DNA of 64,000 nucleotides, taken from NCBI RefSeq assembly GCF_011300215.1, contig NZ_CP049866.1, positions 620,001 through 684,000 of the forward strand, given 5' to 3'. The translations under genes and the position numbers were made by a program. The notes below the pieces were generated by a model, which had not been told where the DNA came from, made no database searches, and saw only the letters and a list, made by a program, of their open reading frames with translations. Shown here piece after piece: positions 24,992-33,711 of this stretch. Source of the stretch: Nocardioides piscis (GTDB lineage: Bacteria > Actinomycetota > Actinomycetes > Propionibacteriales > Nocardioidaceae). Position 1 is the first letter of the stretch. Every line of letters starts with the position of its first letter.

Positions 24992-26557
24992 TCAGCAGCT
25001 GGTCTGGTCGGCCGGGACGTCGCCGTCGAGGAGGTAGGACTCGATGGCGGTGTCGATGCACTCGTTGCCGGCGTTGTAGGCGGTGTGACCGTCACCGTCG
25101 CGGCGGAGCAGGACGCCCGGCTTCAGCTGGGCGGCCAGCGCCTCGGCCCACTTCATCGGGGTGGCAGGGTCGCGGGTCGTGCCGACGACGAGGATCGGCG
25201 CGGCGCCCCTGGCGTCGATCGTGAGCGGCTCCTCGGTCGTCCTGCCCTGCGAGGTGCTGCAGCCGGTCAGCGACCAGGCGAAGACCGAGCCGAAGGTCGG
25301 CGAGGCCTCCTCGAACGCCGGGATCTCCTCGTCGACCTGCTCGACCGTGACGGCCGAGGGGTCGTCGAGGCAGTTGATGGCGAAGATCGCCTCGGCACTG
25401 TTGTCGGCATAGCCCTCGGAGGACCGGGAGGCATAGATGTCGGCCAGCTGCATCAGGCCCTGCCCCTGCCCGTCGAGGGCCGAGCGGAGGGCGGTGCTGA
25501 GCAGCGGCCAGTATTCGCGGACGTAGAGGGGCATGACCAGGCCATAGAAGGCGTTGCCGACCTGGAGCATCCGGTCGTCGCTGGTCGGCAGCGGATCGGC
25601 GTCGATGTCGTCGAGGAGGGCGCTGATCGTCGCGAGGCCCTCGTCGACCGAGTCGCCGAGGAAGCAGTCCGCAGCGGTGTCGACGCAGTCCTGGACATAG
25701 GCACGCAGCGCGGTCTCGAACCCGGCCGCCTGCTCGAGGCTGAGCTGGCGGTTGTCGAGCGAGACGTCGACGGCACCGTCGAGGACGAACCGGCCCACGC
25801 GGTCGGGGAACAGCTCGGCATACGTCGCTCCGAGCTTGGTGCCGTAGGACGCGCCGAAGTAGGTCAGCTGGTCGTCGCCGAGCGCGGCCCGCAGGACGTC
25901 CATGTCGCGCGCTGCTTCGATCGTGGAGACGTGGTTGATCAGGTCGCCGCTGAGCCGCGCGCAGCCGTCGCCGAACTCCTTGGAGAGAGCCACGAACTCC
26001 GACGTCTCCGCCGCGTCGTCCGGGTCGGGGTCGAAGGCGCGCACGGCGTCGAGCCGCTCGTCGGTGAGGCAGTCGATGGGCGCGGACTCGCCCGTGCCGC
26101 GCGGGTCGAAGCCGACGACGTCGAAGGCCCGCAGCAGCGGAGCGCGGAAGACCCGGTCGGCAGCAGCGGCATAGTCGTTGCCGGGCGCTCCCGGTCCTCC
26201 GGGGTTGACCACCATCGAGCCCTCGCGGTCGCCGGTCGCGGGGACCCGCAGGAGGGCCAGCTCGATCGTCTCCCCGTCGGGCTGGGCATAGTCGAGCGGC
26301 ACCGTGAGCTGCGCACACTCGTGAGACCCCTCGCACGACTCCCACTCGAGGGACTGGGAGTAGAAGGGCTCGAGCTCCGGAGTGGGCGGATCGGTGGCTC
26401 CCGACTCGGGACTTTGCGACTGAGACGGGGTCTCGTCGGCCCCAGGGTCGCTCGGCGCCCGGCCCGAGTCCCGGAAGCTGGCGACCACCGCGAACAGGGT
26501 CCCGACCGAGGCCAGCACCAGGGCGGCGACCAGCAGTCCAACCAACAGCTTCTTCAT
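24992..26557 (-). CDS. Exported alpha/beta hydrolase, TAP-like (S33) tripeptidyl aminopeptidase family
   Basis: A 521-residue protein with an N-terminal hydrophobic export or anchor segment (MKKLLVGLLVAALVLASVG) and a Ser/Pro-rich linker. The hydrolase fold shows the oxyanion NPGGPG motif, VGFDPRGTGESAP, nucleophile elbow FGASYGTKLG (G-x-S-x-G), an acid in VGTTRDPATP and the histidine in DGDGHTAYN. The C-terminal block is the TAP-like C domain. Relatives in Streptomyces (SlpD/SlpE) are cell-wall-associated proteases that remove tripeptides. ATG 26557 overlaps the holB stop as ATGA, so it is the third gene of a tmk-holB-hydrolase operon. Several cysteines suggest disulfides outside the cell. 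Confidence 0.9.
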   Translation of the reverse strand: MKKLLVGLLVAALVLASVGTLFAVVASFRDSGRAPSDPGADETPSQSQSPESGATDPPTPELEPFYSQSLEWESCEGSHECAQLTVPLDYAQPDGETIELALLRVPATGDREGSMVVNPGGPGAPGNDYAAAADRVFRAPLLRAFDVVGFDPRGTGESAPIDCLTDERLDAVRAFDPDPDDAAETSEFVALSKEFGDGCARLSGDLINHVSTIEAARDMDVLRAALGDDQLTYFGASYGTKLGATYAELFPDRVGRFVLDGAVDVSLDNRQLSLEQAAGFETALRAYVQDCVDTAADCFLGDSVDEGLATISALLDDIDADPLPTSDDRMLQVGNAFYGLVMPLYVREYWPLLSTALRSALDGQGQGLMQLADIYASRSSEGYADNSAEAIFAINCLDDPSAVTVEQVDEEIPAFEEASPTFGSVFAWSLTGCSTSQGRTTEEPLTIDARGAAPILVVGTTRDPATPMKWAEALAAQLKPGVLLRRDGDGHTAYNAGNECIDTAIESYLLDGDVPADQTSC

Positions 26558-27726
26558 CGGTGCGGCCCGCTCTCCAGTCTCAGGGACACCATCATGGCCT
26601 CCAGCGCCAAGAGCGGCGGGACGTTGAACTCGAGCATCTGCTCGCGCGCGGTGAAGATCGCATCGATCATCTTCAGCAGCTCCTCGGACGTGGTCACCCG
26701 CGCGAGCTGCTCGATCTCGACGCGCATCTCCTCGTTGACCAGCGCCCCCGGGGCATCGAACGACAGCGCGATCGCGTCGCGATAGACCGAGGTCAGGTCC
26801 ATCAGGCACCGGTCGACCACGTCGAGCACGCGCCGCTTGGCGCGCGTCGACTGGCCCTTCTCCAACACCTTGAGCGCCGGGCCGTATTCGCGGGGCCGGC
26901 GACCCCGCTCGACCACGCCGTATGCCGAGTCGAGCTCCTTCTTCTCCCGCGCATCGAGCCCCGAGGTGATCGCCTCGGCCTCGTCCTTGGCGATCTCGCT
27001 GACGTTGGTCGCGGCCTGCATGCACGCACCGACCGAGGTCAGCCGGGACGGGATCTGCACGACCTGGCGGCGGCGCAGGCGCGTCTGCTCGTCGGTCGCC
27101 AGCGCGCGAGCGCGGCCGATGTGGCCCTGGCTGGCGCGGGCGGCGTTGGCTGCGAGCTCGGGGCTCATCCCGTCGATCGTGCGGACCAGGAAGTCGGCGA
27201 CCTCGGCGGCCGCGGGCGTGGTGAGCGCGACCAGCCGGCAGCGCGAGCGGATGGTCGTCAGGACGTCCTCGACGGTCGGCGCGCAGAGCAGCCACACGGT
27301 GCGCGGAGTCGGCTCCTCGATCGCCTTGAGCAGCGCGTTGCACGCCTGGTCGGTCAGCCGGTCGGAGTCCTCGACGATCATGATCTGCCACCGGTCGCCG
27401 GCCGGGGCGAGGGCTGCGCGACGGACGAGGTCGCGCACCTCGTCGACCCCGATGGAGAGCTTCTCGGTGCGGACGAGGTGGACGTCGGCGTGGCTGCCGG
27501 TCGAGACGGTGTGGCACGACTTGCACGTCCCGCAGCCGGTCCCCGACTCACACTGCAGCGCGGCCGCGAACGCGACCGCGGCGTTGGAGCGACCCGATCC
27601 CGGAGGCCCGACGAACAGCCAGGCGTGGGTCATCCCGTCGCCCCCCGCGGCCCGGCGCAGGGCCGTGATGACCGGTCGCTGGCCGACGAGGTCTGCCCAC
27701 ACCGAGGGCGCCTGGAGCGCGCTCAC
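26554..27726 (-). CDS. holB: DNA polymerase III subunit delta'
   Basis: A 390-residue clamp-loader subunit. The N-terminal AAA+ core carries GPPGSGRS, in which the P-loop lysine is replaced by arginine as expected for the non-hydrolysing delta' subunit. A four-cysteine zinc module follows (CESGTGCGTCKSCH), then VEDSDRLTDQACNALLKAIEEP. The start is GTG at 27726, overlapping the tmk stop as GTGA. tmk-holB order is conserved across actinobacteria. The C-terminal helical domain (about 210-390) is longer than in E. coli. Confidence 0.93.
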   Translation of the reverse strand: MSALQAPSVWADLVGQRPVITALRRAAGGDGMTHAWLFVGPPGSGRSNAAVAFAAALQCESGTGCGTCKSCHTVSTGSHADVHLVRTEKLSIGVDEVRDLVRRAALAPAGDRWQIMIVEDSDRLTDQACNALLKAIEEPTPRTVWLLCAPTVEDVLTTIRSRCRLVALTTPAAAEVADFLVRTIDGMSPELAANAARASQGHIGRARALATDEQTRLRRRQVVQIPSRLTSVGACMQAATNVSEIAKDEAEAITSGLDAREKKELDSAYGVVERGRRPREYGPALKVLEKGQSTRAKRRVLDVVDRCLMDLTSVYRDAIALSFDAPGALVNEEMRVEIEQLARVTTSEELLKMIDAIFTAREQMLEFNVPPLLALEAMMVSLRLESGPHR

Positions 27727-28361
27727 GGCAGCATCCCCGCCACCCGCTCGCGGATCGCGGCGGCGATGTCGTCGACCGCGGCGCGGGCGTCGAGCACGAG
27801 GTAGTGGTCGGGGTCGGCGGCCGCGAGGTCGAGGAAGCCCTGTCGCACCCGCTGGTGGAACTCCAGCGACTGTCCCTCGATCCGGTCGCGGCCCTCGAAC
27901 CGGCCGAGCCCGGCGGACGGCTCGACGTCGAGGACGACCGTCAGGTGGGGTCGCAGGTCGGCGGTCGCCCAGCGGTTGACGTGCTCGACCTCGGCCAGCG
28001 CCAGGTCGCGCCCCGCGCCTTGATAGGCCAGCGCCGAGTCGACATAGCGGTCGGTGATGACCACCTCGCCGCGGGCCAGCGCCGGCAGCACGACCGTGTC
28101 GACGTGCTCGGCCTTGTCGGCGGCATACAGCAACACCTCGGTGCGGTGGGACAGGTCGCCGGTCGCGGGGTCGAGGACGATCTGGCGCAGGGAGCGGCCG
28201 ACGGCGGTGTCACCGGGCTCGAAGGTGAGGACGACGGTGTGTCCGGCGTCGACGAGCCAGCGCTCGAGCAGGCGCGACTGGGTGGACTTGCCCGCGCCCT
28301 CGCCACCCTCGAAGCAGACGAAGAGGCCGCGCTCGCTGAAGACCCCTGGACTCACGCGCAC
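27723..28361 (-). CDS. tmk: Thymidylate kinase
   Basis: A 212-residue dTMP kinase (dTMP + ATP to dTDP). The P-loop is GGEGAGKST, followed by EPGDTAVG (substrate loop), DRYVDSALAYQG, and a lid segment FEGRDRIEGQSLEFHQRV. Two GTG codons (28361 and 28355) could start it; the first is taken. The upstream gap to the convergent-side neighbour is short (38 bases to the GAF-ANTAR stop), so the promoter must lie within or beyond that gene. Confidence 0.94.
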   Translation of the reverse strand: MRVSPGVFSERGLFVCFEGGEGAGKSTQSRLLERWLVDAGHTVVLTFEPGDTAVGRSLRQIVLDPATGDLSHRTEVLLYAADKAEHVDTVVLPALARGEVVITDRYVDSALAYQGAGRDLALAEVEHVNRWATADLRPHLTVVLDVEPSAGLGRFEGRDRIEGQSLEFHQRVRQGFLDLAAADPDHYLVLDARAAVDDIAAAIRERVAGMLP

Positions 28362-28398
28362 ACCCTACGGGCGGGGTCCGACGACGATGCCGTGGCGC

Positions 28399-29103
28399 CT
28401 AGCCGGGCGAGGGCGGCTGGCCCGGCAGCTGTCCGGTCTCGACCAGGGTCGACGCCAGGTCGCGCAGCTTGATGTTGTGGACCGACGAGGTGCGACGGAG
28501 CAGGTCGAAGCTGCGCTGCTGGTCGAGCCGGTAGCGCTCCATCAGGATCCCCTGTGCGAGGCCGATCGTGTGGCGAGAGGTCAGAGCGGTCTGCAGCCCG
28601 GCCGCCGTGCAGGCCGCGGACAGGGCGTTGGCGGCGTGCACCGCATAGACCTGGGCCACGTCCACGATCTCCGACTCGGAGAAGGCACCGGACTGGGTGC
28701 TGAAGAAGTTGAGGGCACCGTTGGAGCTCTTGTCGACGGTGTCGAGGCGTACGGCGAGCACCGAGCGCACCCCGTGCTCCCCCGCGGCGGGGCCCCACCG
28801 GGGCCAGCGGGGATCCGACGTCACGTCACCGCTGCAGAACCAGCTCGCTCCGTCGGCCACCTGGATGCAGGGCCCCTCGTCCAGCTCGTACTGCAGCATG
28901 TCGACCTTCTCGGCCAGCTCGCTCGTCGCGGCCAGAGTGGTGTGGCCGCCACCGGCGAGGGCGATGGTCAGGCTGACGTGCTCTGCCTGGGCGACGATGT
29001 CGACGCCGTGCTCGACGATGTTCCGGGCAGTGACGTCCGCGTCAGGCTCGGCGTGGAGATCGGCAGCGATCGCGGCGAACTCGCCGACGTCGGGACTGGG
29101 CAA
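28399..29103 (-). CDS. GAF-ANTAR RNA-binding antiterminator-type regulator
   Basis: A 234-residue protein. A GAF domain spans about 25-155 (LDEGPCIQVADGASWFCSGD, VRSVLAVRLDTVD, NFFSTQSGAFSESE), and a C-terminal ANTAR domain reads ALTSRHTIGLAQGILMERYRLDQQRSFDLLRRTS, ending about residue 230. ANTAR proteins bind tandem hairpins in mRNA and prevent termination. The GAF part senses an unknown small molecule or redox state. The start appears to be TTG 29103, since AGGAG lies 7 bases upstream and no ATG/GTG in frame fits. It is followed by tmk on the same strand. Confidence 0.85.
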   Translation of the reverse strand: MPSPDVGEFAAIAADLHAEPDADVTARNIVEHGVDIVAQAEHVSLTIALAGGGHTTLAATSELAEKVDMLQYELDEGPCIQVADGASWFCSGDVTSDPRWPRWGPAAGEHGVRSVLAVRLDTVDKSSNGALNFFSTQSGAFSESEIVDVAQVYAVHAANALSAACTAAGLQTALTSRHTIGLAQGILMERYRLDQQRSFDLLRRTSSVHNIKLRDLASTLVETGQLPGQPPSPG

Positions 29104-29140
29104 CGCGACACTCCTGGAACGAGGCCCGAGAAGCGGGTGA

Positions 29141-29178
29141 TGGTGTGGGGGACGCCAGAATATCCGCCCCCCACACCA
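29141..29178 (-). terminator. Terminator of the zinc alcohol dehydrogenase
   Basis: TGGTGTGGGGG (29141-29151) pairs perfectly with CCCCCACACCA (29168-29178) over a 16-base loop. It starts 13 bases after the dehydrogenase stop on the minus strand and precedes the GAF-ANTAR start. Because the next gene encodes an ANTAR antiterminator, this hairpin is also a conceivable attenuation site. Confidence 0.75.
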
Positions 29179-29190
29179 GTGGTGCAAGAT

Positions 29191-30372
29191 TCAGGGAGTA
29201 AAGACGACCTTCACCATGCCGCGCTCCTTGTCCCGGAAGCTGCGGTAGGCCTCGGGAGCCTCCTCGAGCGGGAGGTGGTGGGTCGCGAACGTCTCCACCC
29301 CGAGGACGTCCTCGTCCTCCTGGAGCAGCGCCAGGATGTCGTCGCTCCAGCGGCGGACGTTGGCCTGGCCCATGCGCAGCTGGATCTGCTTGTCGAACAG
29401 CTGGAACATCGGCATCGGGTCGGTGGCACCGCCGTACACCCCGGAGATGCTGATCGTGCCGCCACGGCGGACCGCGTCGATCGCGGTGTAGACGGCAGCG
29501 AGGCGGTCGGAGCCGGCGTTGAGCATGACCTTCTCCGCGACCTTCTTGGGCAGCAGCGCCAACGCCTTCTGGGCCGCTTCGGCGATCGGCGATCCGTGCG
29601 CCTCCATGCCGACGGCGTCGATGACGGCGTCCGCTCCACGCCCGTCGGTCATCTCGCGCACCCGGTCGCCGATGCCGTCGACCTGTGACATGTCGATGGT
29701 CTCGGCGCCATAGGCGCTCAGCCGGCCGAGCCGCTCGGGCACGGAGTCGACGCCGATGACCCGCAGACCCCGGTGCTTGGCGATCCGGCACGCCATGTCA
29801 CCGATCGGGCCGGCTCCCAGCACGAGCAGGGTGCCGTCCTCGTCGGTGTCGGCATATTCGACCGCCTGCCAGGCCGTGGGCAGCACGTCGGAGAGGAAGA
29901 GGAACCGGTCGTCGGTCGGGCCGTGCGGGATCTTGATCGGCAGGGTGTCGCCGAACGGCACGCGCAGCGCCTCGGCCTGGCCGCCCGGCACGGCGCCATA
30001 GAGCTTGCTGTAGCCGAACAGGCTGGCGCCGGTGCCCTGGTCGCGGTTCTGGGTCGTCTCACACTGGCTGAAGAGCCCGCGGCTGCACATCCAGCACGTC
30101 CCGCAGCTGATGTTGAACGGCACGACGACCCGGTCGCCGACGGCGAGCGTCTCGACCGCCGAGCCGACCTCGCGGACCACGCCCATGGGCTCGTGGCCGA
30201 CGACGTCGCCGGACTGCATGAACGGCGTCAGCGGGTCGTAGAGATGCAGGTCGGAGCCGCAGAGGCCGGTCGAGGTGATGTCGATGACCACGTCGGTCGG
30301 GTCCTGGATCTCCGGGTCGGGAACCTCCACCACCTGCATGTCACGTCGTCCCTGCCAAGTCACTGCCTTCAT
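29191..30372 (-). CDS. Zinc-dependent alcohol/formaldehyde dehydrogenase-like protein
   Basis: A 393-residue medium-chain dehydrogenase. The catalytic zinc site is C-G-S-D-x-H (TSTGLCGSDLHLYD) and G-H-E (VVGHEPMGVV). The structural zinc cysteines are CGTCWMCSRGLFSQC, and the NAD-binding motif is VLGAGPIGDMA. The overall length and the IPHGPTDDRFLFLSDVLPTAWQAVEY block match the glutathione-independent formaldehyde dehydrogenase-like branch. The substrate is not certain. It is divergent from the glycosyltransferase operon, 137 bases apart, and followed by a terminator hairpin. Confidence 0.92.
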   Translation of the reverse strand: MKAVTWQGRRDMQVVEVPDPEIQDPTDVVIDITSTGLCGSDLHLYDPLTPFMQSGDVVGHEPMGVVREVGSAVETLAVGDRVVVPFNISCGTCWMCSRGLFSQCETTQNRDQGTGASLFGYSKLYGAVPGGQAEALRVPFGDTLPIKIPHGPTDDRFLFLSDVLPTAWQAVEYADTDEDGTLLVLGAGPIGDMACRIAKHRGLRVIGVDSVPERLGRLSAYGAETIDMSQVDGIGDRVREMTDGRGADAVIDAVGMEAHGSPIAEAAQKALALLPKKVAEKVMLNAGSDRLAAVYTAIDAVRRGGTISISGVYGGATDPMPMFQLFDKQIQLRMGQANVRRWSDDILALLQEDEDVLGVETFATHHLPLEEAPEAYRSFRDKERGMVKVVFTP

Positions 30373-30509
30373 CGGGGTTCCTCTCGGTGTCGCCGGGTGT
30401 CGTCGGGGTCTGCAGACCCGGTTCCCGGTCGGGTGACATCCATGCGACGTATGCCGAGGGGCCGGCGCGAGGGGACGAATGCCTCCCGTGCTGCTGGGTA
30501 CTCCTCGAC

Positions 30510-31616
30510 ATGACCATCACGCAGCGCCCCAGGCTGCGGGACCGGGCACGACCGCTCACGATCGCCTCCGTCCCCTCGGGCCACGTCTATGTCCGTCACC
30601 TCGCGCCCCTGACCGGCGCCGGCTCGCGCCGCCTGGCCGACCCGGACCCGCTCGATCCCGGCCGACCAGCGGGGGCCACGTGGTGGCCTCCCGTGATGCT
30701 GGCGCCCGGCTGGGTCGAGGACGCGCGGATGGACGTGTTCCATCTCCACTTCGGCTTCGACGCCGTCGACCCCGGCGACCTGGCCGCACTCACCGAGGCT
30801 CTGCGTGCCCGTTCGACGCCGTTCGTGTTCACGGTCCACGACCTGCGCAACCCGCACCACGAGGACCGGCGGCTGCACGACGAGCAGCTCGACGTCCTGG
30901 TGCCGGCCGCCGACGCGCTGGTGACCCTCACCCCCGGCGCAGCCCGGGAGATCCGCGAGCGCTGGGGGCGCGACGCCCACGTCATCCCCCACCCCCACGT
31001 CGTCGACGTCCAGCACATGGCCCACGCCCTGGCGGTCCGGCCGAGGTGGCGGCGGCGCCCGTTCCGGGTCGGGCTGCACCTCAAGAGCCTGCGCGCCAGC
31101 ATGGACCCGATGCGGATCCTTCCGACCCTGATCGAGACGGTCGAGCGGCTCGACGACGCGGTGCTCCAGGTCAACGGTCACCGCGACGTCCTCGAGCCCG
31201 GCGGCGACCGACACCACGCCGAGCTGTCGCGCTTCCTGCGGCGCGAGGCCGACCGGGGCCGGATCGAGCTGCAGGTCCACGACTTCTTCTCCGACGCCCA
31301 GCTGTGGGCCTATCTGGCCTCGCTCGACGTGTCCGTCCTCCCCTACCGGTTCGGCACCCACTCCGGCTGGCTCGAGGCCTGCCGGGACCTGCAGACGACG
31401 GTCATCGCGCCGAGCTGCGGCTACTTCAGCGAGCAGGGTCCTGCGTTGTCATACGTCCACGACGAGAACGCCTTCGACCCCGAGTCGCTGCGCGAGGCCG
31501 TCCGTCACGCGCATGCCGAGCGACCCCGCCTCGGCGCGTCCATCGACGAGCGGACCACCCAGCGCAGGGAGGTCGCCGCCGCCCACGAGGCGCTCTATCG
31601 CGACCTCGCCGGATGA
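30510..31616 (+). CDS. Glycosyltransferase, GT-B fold (family 4-like), first of four
   Basis: A 368-residue GT-B enzyme without membrane segments. The N-terminal half includes VFHLHFGFDAV and VFTVHDLRNPHH (acceptor-side Rossmann motifs), then HPHVVD. The C-terminal half has FRVGLHLKSLRASMD and the donor-site region VSVLPYRFGTHSGWLEACRDLQTTVIAPSCGYFSEQ, in which the E-A-C-R-D-L block is typical of one actinobacterial family-4 clade. ATG 30510 is chosen because the homology begins at once. Its stop overlaps the second glycosyltransferase (ATGA). Donor and acceptor are unknown. Confidence 0.85.
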   Translation: MTITQRPRLRDRARPLTIASVPSGHVYVRHLAPLTGAGSRRLADPDPLDPGRPAGATWWPPVMLAPGWVEDARMDVFHLHFGFDAVDPGDLAALTEALRARSTPFVFTVHDLRNPHHEDRRLHDEQLDVLVPAADALVTLTPGAAREIRERWGRDAHVIPHPHVVDVQHMAHALAVRPRWRRRPFRVGLHLKSLRASMDPMRILPTLIETVERLDDAVLQVNGHRDVLEPGGDRHHAELSRFLRREADRGRIELQVHDFFSDAQLWAYLASLDVSVLPYRFGTHSGWLEACRDLQTTVIAPSCGYFSEQGPALSYVHDENAFDPESLREAVRHAHAERPRLGASIDERTTQRREVAAAHEALYRDLAG

Positions 31617-32698
31617 GTGCCCGGGGAGGGGCACTGCGGATCTGCCTGGTCGCCAACAGCCGGTTCCCGATCAGCGAGCCGTTCACGGGCGGGCTGGAGT
31701 CGATGACGTGGCACCTCGCGCACGAGCTCGTCCGCCGCGGTCACGAGGTCGCCGTCTTCGCAGCGCCCGGGTCGGACCCGGCCCTCGGCGTGATCGAGCT
31801 GGCCGTCGACGCACTGCCCGACCACACCGGCCGCCTCGACGTCGACGCCCCCCAGTCGGTGCAGGTCGCCGAGCACCACGCCTACCTGGCGCTGATGCTC
31901 GAGCTGGCTCGCGACCAGGGCTCACGCTTCGACGTGCTCCACAACAACAGCCTCCACTACCTGCCGGTGGCCATGGCCTCCGCGCTGCCGATGCCGATGG
32001 TGACCACGCTCCACACGCCTCCCCTGTGGTGGCTGGAGTCGGCCGTGCGCCTCGACCGCGGCGCAAGCACCTTCGCGGCCGTTTCTCGTTTCACGGCCGC
32101 CTCCTGGGCAGCGATCACCGACTGCAGCTGTGTCCCCAACGGCGTGGACGTGACGCGGTGGCCGGTCGGGCCCGGCGGCGACGCCGCCGTCTGGTCGGGC
32201 CGCCTGGTCGCCGAGAAGGCACCGCACGAGGCGATCGCCGCCGCGCGCCTCGCCGGCATCCCGATCGTGCTCGCCGGCCCCGTGCTCGACGAGCACTACT
32301 TCCGCACGTGCGTGGAGCCGTTGCTCGGCGCCGACGCCACCTATGCCGGCCACCTGGACCACGCAGACCTGGCCGCCCTCGTCGGGAGCTCGGCCGTCGC
32401 TGTGGTCACGCCCGCCTGGGACGAACCCTACGGCCTGGTCGCGGCCGAGGCACTCGCCTGCGGGACCCCGGTCGCGGCCTTTGCGCGCGGCGGCCTGCCC
32501 GAGGTGCTGACCGATCAGTGCGGACGACTGGCCGGCCCCGGTGACGTCGCGGGGCTCGCTGCCGCGATCGGGGAAGCCGCTCGCCTCGACCGCGCTCGCT
32601 GCCGTGAGCACGCAGTGACCGAGCTGTCGCTGACCCGCATGGTCGACCGCTACGAGGCGCTCTACCGCTCCCTCGCCCATCAGCGGGAAGCCGCATGA
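31613..32698 (+). CDS. Glycosyltransferase family 4
   Basis: A 361-residue GT-B enzyme. The glycine-rich loop is FPISEPFTGGLESMTWHLAHEL, the domain junction is VWSGRLVAEKAPHEAI, and the nucleotide-sugar site is the E-x7-E pattern in PAWDEPYGLVAAEALACGTPVAAF, followed by RGGLPEVL. These make it a retaining GT4 enzyme. It overlaps both neighbours by 4 bases and is the second of four translationally coupled transferases. Confidence 0.9.
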   Translation: MSARGGALRICLVANSRFPISEPFTGGLESMTWHLAHELVRRGHEVAVFAAPGSDPALGVIELAVDALPDHTGRLDVDAPQSVQVAEHHAYLALMLELARDQGSRFDVLHNNSLHYLPVAMASALPMPMVTTLHTPPLWWLESAVRLDRGASTFAAVSRFTAASWAAITDCSCVPNGVDVTRWPVGPGGDAAVWSGRLVAEKAPHEAIAAARLAGIPIVLAGPVLDEHYFRTCVEPLLGADATYAGHLDHADLAALVGSSAVAVVTPAWDEPYGLVAAEALACGTPVAAFARGGLPEVLTDQCGRLAGPGDVAGLAAAIGEAARLDRARCREHAVTELSLTRMVDRYEALYRSLAHQREAA

Positions 32699-33711
32699 GC
32701 CCGATCGGCTACTACATCCACCACCACGGCAGCGGTCACCTCCACCGCGCACTGACCCTGGCGCCCCACCTGCCCGGCCCCGTCACCGGCTTCTCCTCGC
32801 TCGCCCGTCCGGCCGGTTGGGAGGGACCGTGGGTGGAGCTGCCGAGGGACGACTCCCTCGCGTCGTATGCCGATGCGCACGACGTCAGCGTCGGCGACCG
32901 CCTGCACTGGGCCCCGCTCGGCGACCCCGGCCTGCGCGAGCGGATGTCGCTGCTGGCGGGCTGGATCGGGCGGGAGGCGCCGGCCGCGATGGTGGTGGAC
33001 CAGTCCGTCGAGGTGTGCCTGCTGGCGCGGCTGCACGGGGTCCCGGTCGTCGCGCTGACGGCTCCCGGTCGGCGTACGGACCCTGCACACCGGCTCGGCT
33101 TCGACGCGGCGACCGCGCTGGTCGGCGCGTGGCCGCCCGGCGCGACGTCATGGATGCTGCCCGGCCTGGACCCGGCGGTGGCGGCCCGCTTCCAGCCGGT
33201 CGGGGCCGTCTCGCGCTTCCCTGTCACCGCGCGTCCGCACCCGTCCCGCAGGCGGCGCCACGCAGTGCTGATCGCCGGCACCGGCGGTGACGGGTTCACC
33301 GCTGCGACCATCGCCGCGGCGCAGGAGCAGACCCCTGACTGGGACTGGACGATCCTCAGCCGCACCCTCGGCTCCTGGCACCACGACCCGTCGGCCGTCC
33401 TCACCACTGCCGACGTCGCGGTCCTGCACCCCGGACAGAACTCGCTGGCCGAGGTCGCCGCACTGCGGCTGCCGGCGGTCGTGGTCCCTGCGCAGCGCCC
33501 CTTCGACGAGCAGCACGTCACGGCCGAGGTGCTGCGCGACGAATGGCCGGCCGTCGTGGCCGACGAGCTCGAGACTGCCGACTGGGGCCATCTCCTGCAC
33601 CAGGCGGCCGACCTCGACGGCGACGGCTGGGCCGCCTGGTGTGACGGCGGCGCCCCGGCGCGCGTGGCAGCGGTGGTGAGCCGGGTGCTCGACCGGGCGC
33701 GGGCCGCATGA
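32695..33711 (+). CDS. MurG-like glycosyltransferase
   Basis: A 338-residue GT-B protein resembling MurG/UGT-type enzymes. The start YYIHHHGSGHLHRALTLAPHL holds the G-S-G-H-x-x-R loop. VVDQSVEVCLLARLHGVPVVA is the acceptor-domain strand, and the C-terminal donor site reads ADVAVLHPGQNSLAEVAALRLPAVVVP...PFDEQHVTAEVL, where MurG has the G-G-x-x-S/T motif. No membrane-association patch is obvious. Third gene of the operon, with 4-base overlaps on both sides. Confidence 0.82.
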   Translation: MSPIGYYIHHHGSGHLHRALTLAPHLPGPVTGFSSLARPAGWEGPWVELPRDDSLASYADAHDVSVGDRLHWAPLGDPGLRERMSLLAGWIGREAPAAMVVDQSVEVCLLARLHGVPVVALTAPGRRTDPAHRLGFDAATALVGAWPPGATSWMLPGLDPAVAARFQPVGAVSRFPVTARPHPSRRRRHAVLIAGTGGDGFTAATIAAAQEQTPDWDWTILSRTLGSWHHDPSAVLTTADVAVLHPGQNSLAEVAALRLPAVVVPAQRPFDEQHVTAEVLRDEWPAVVADELETADWGHLLHQAADLDGDGWAAWCDGGAPARVAAVVSRVLDRARAA

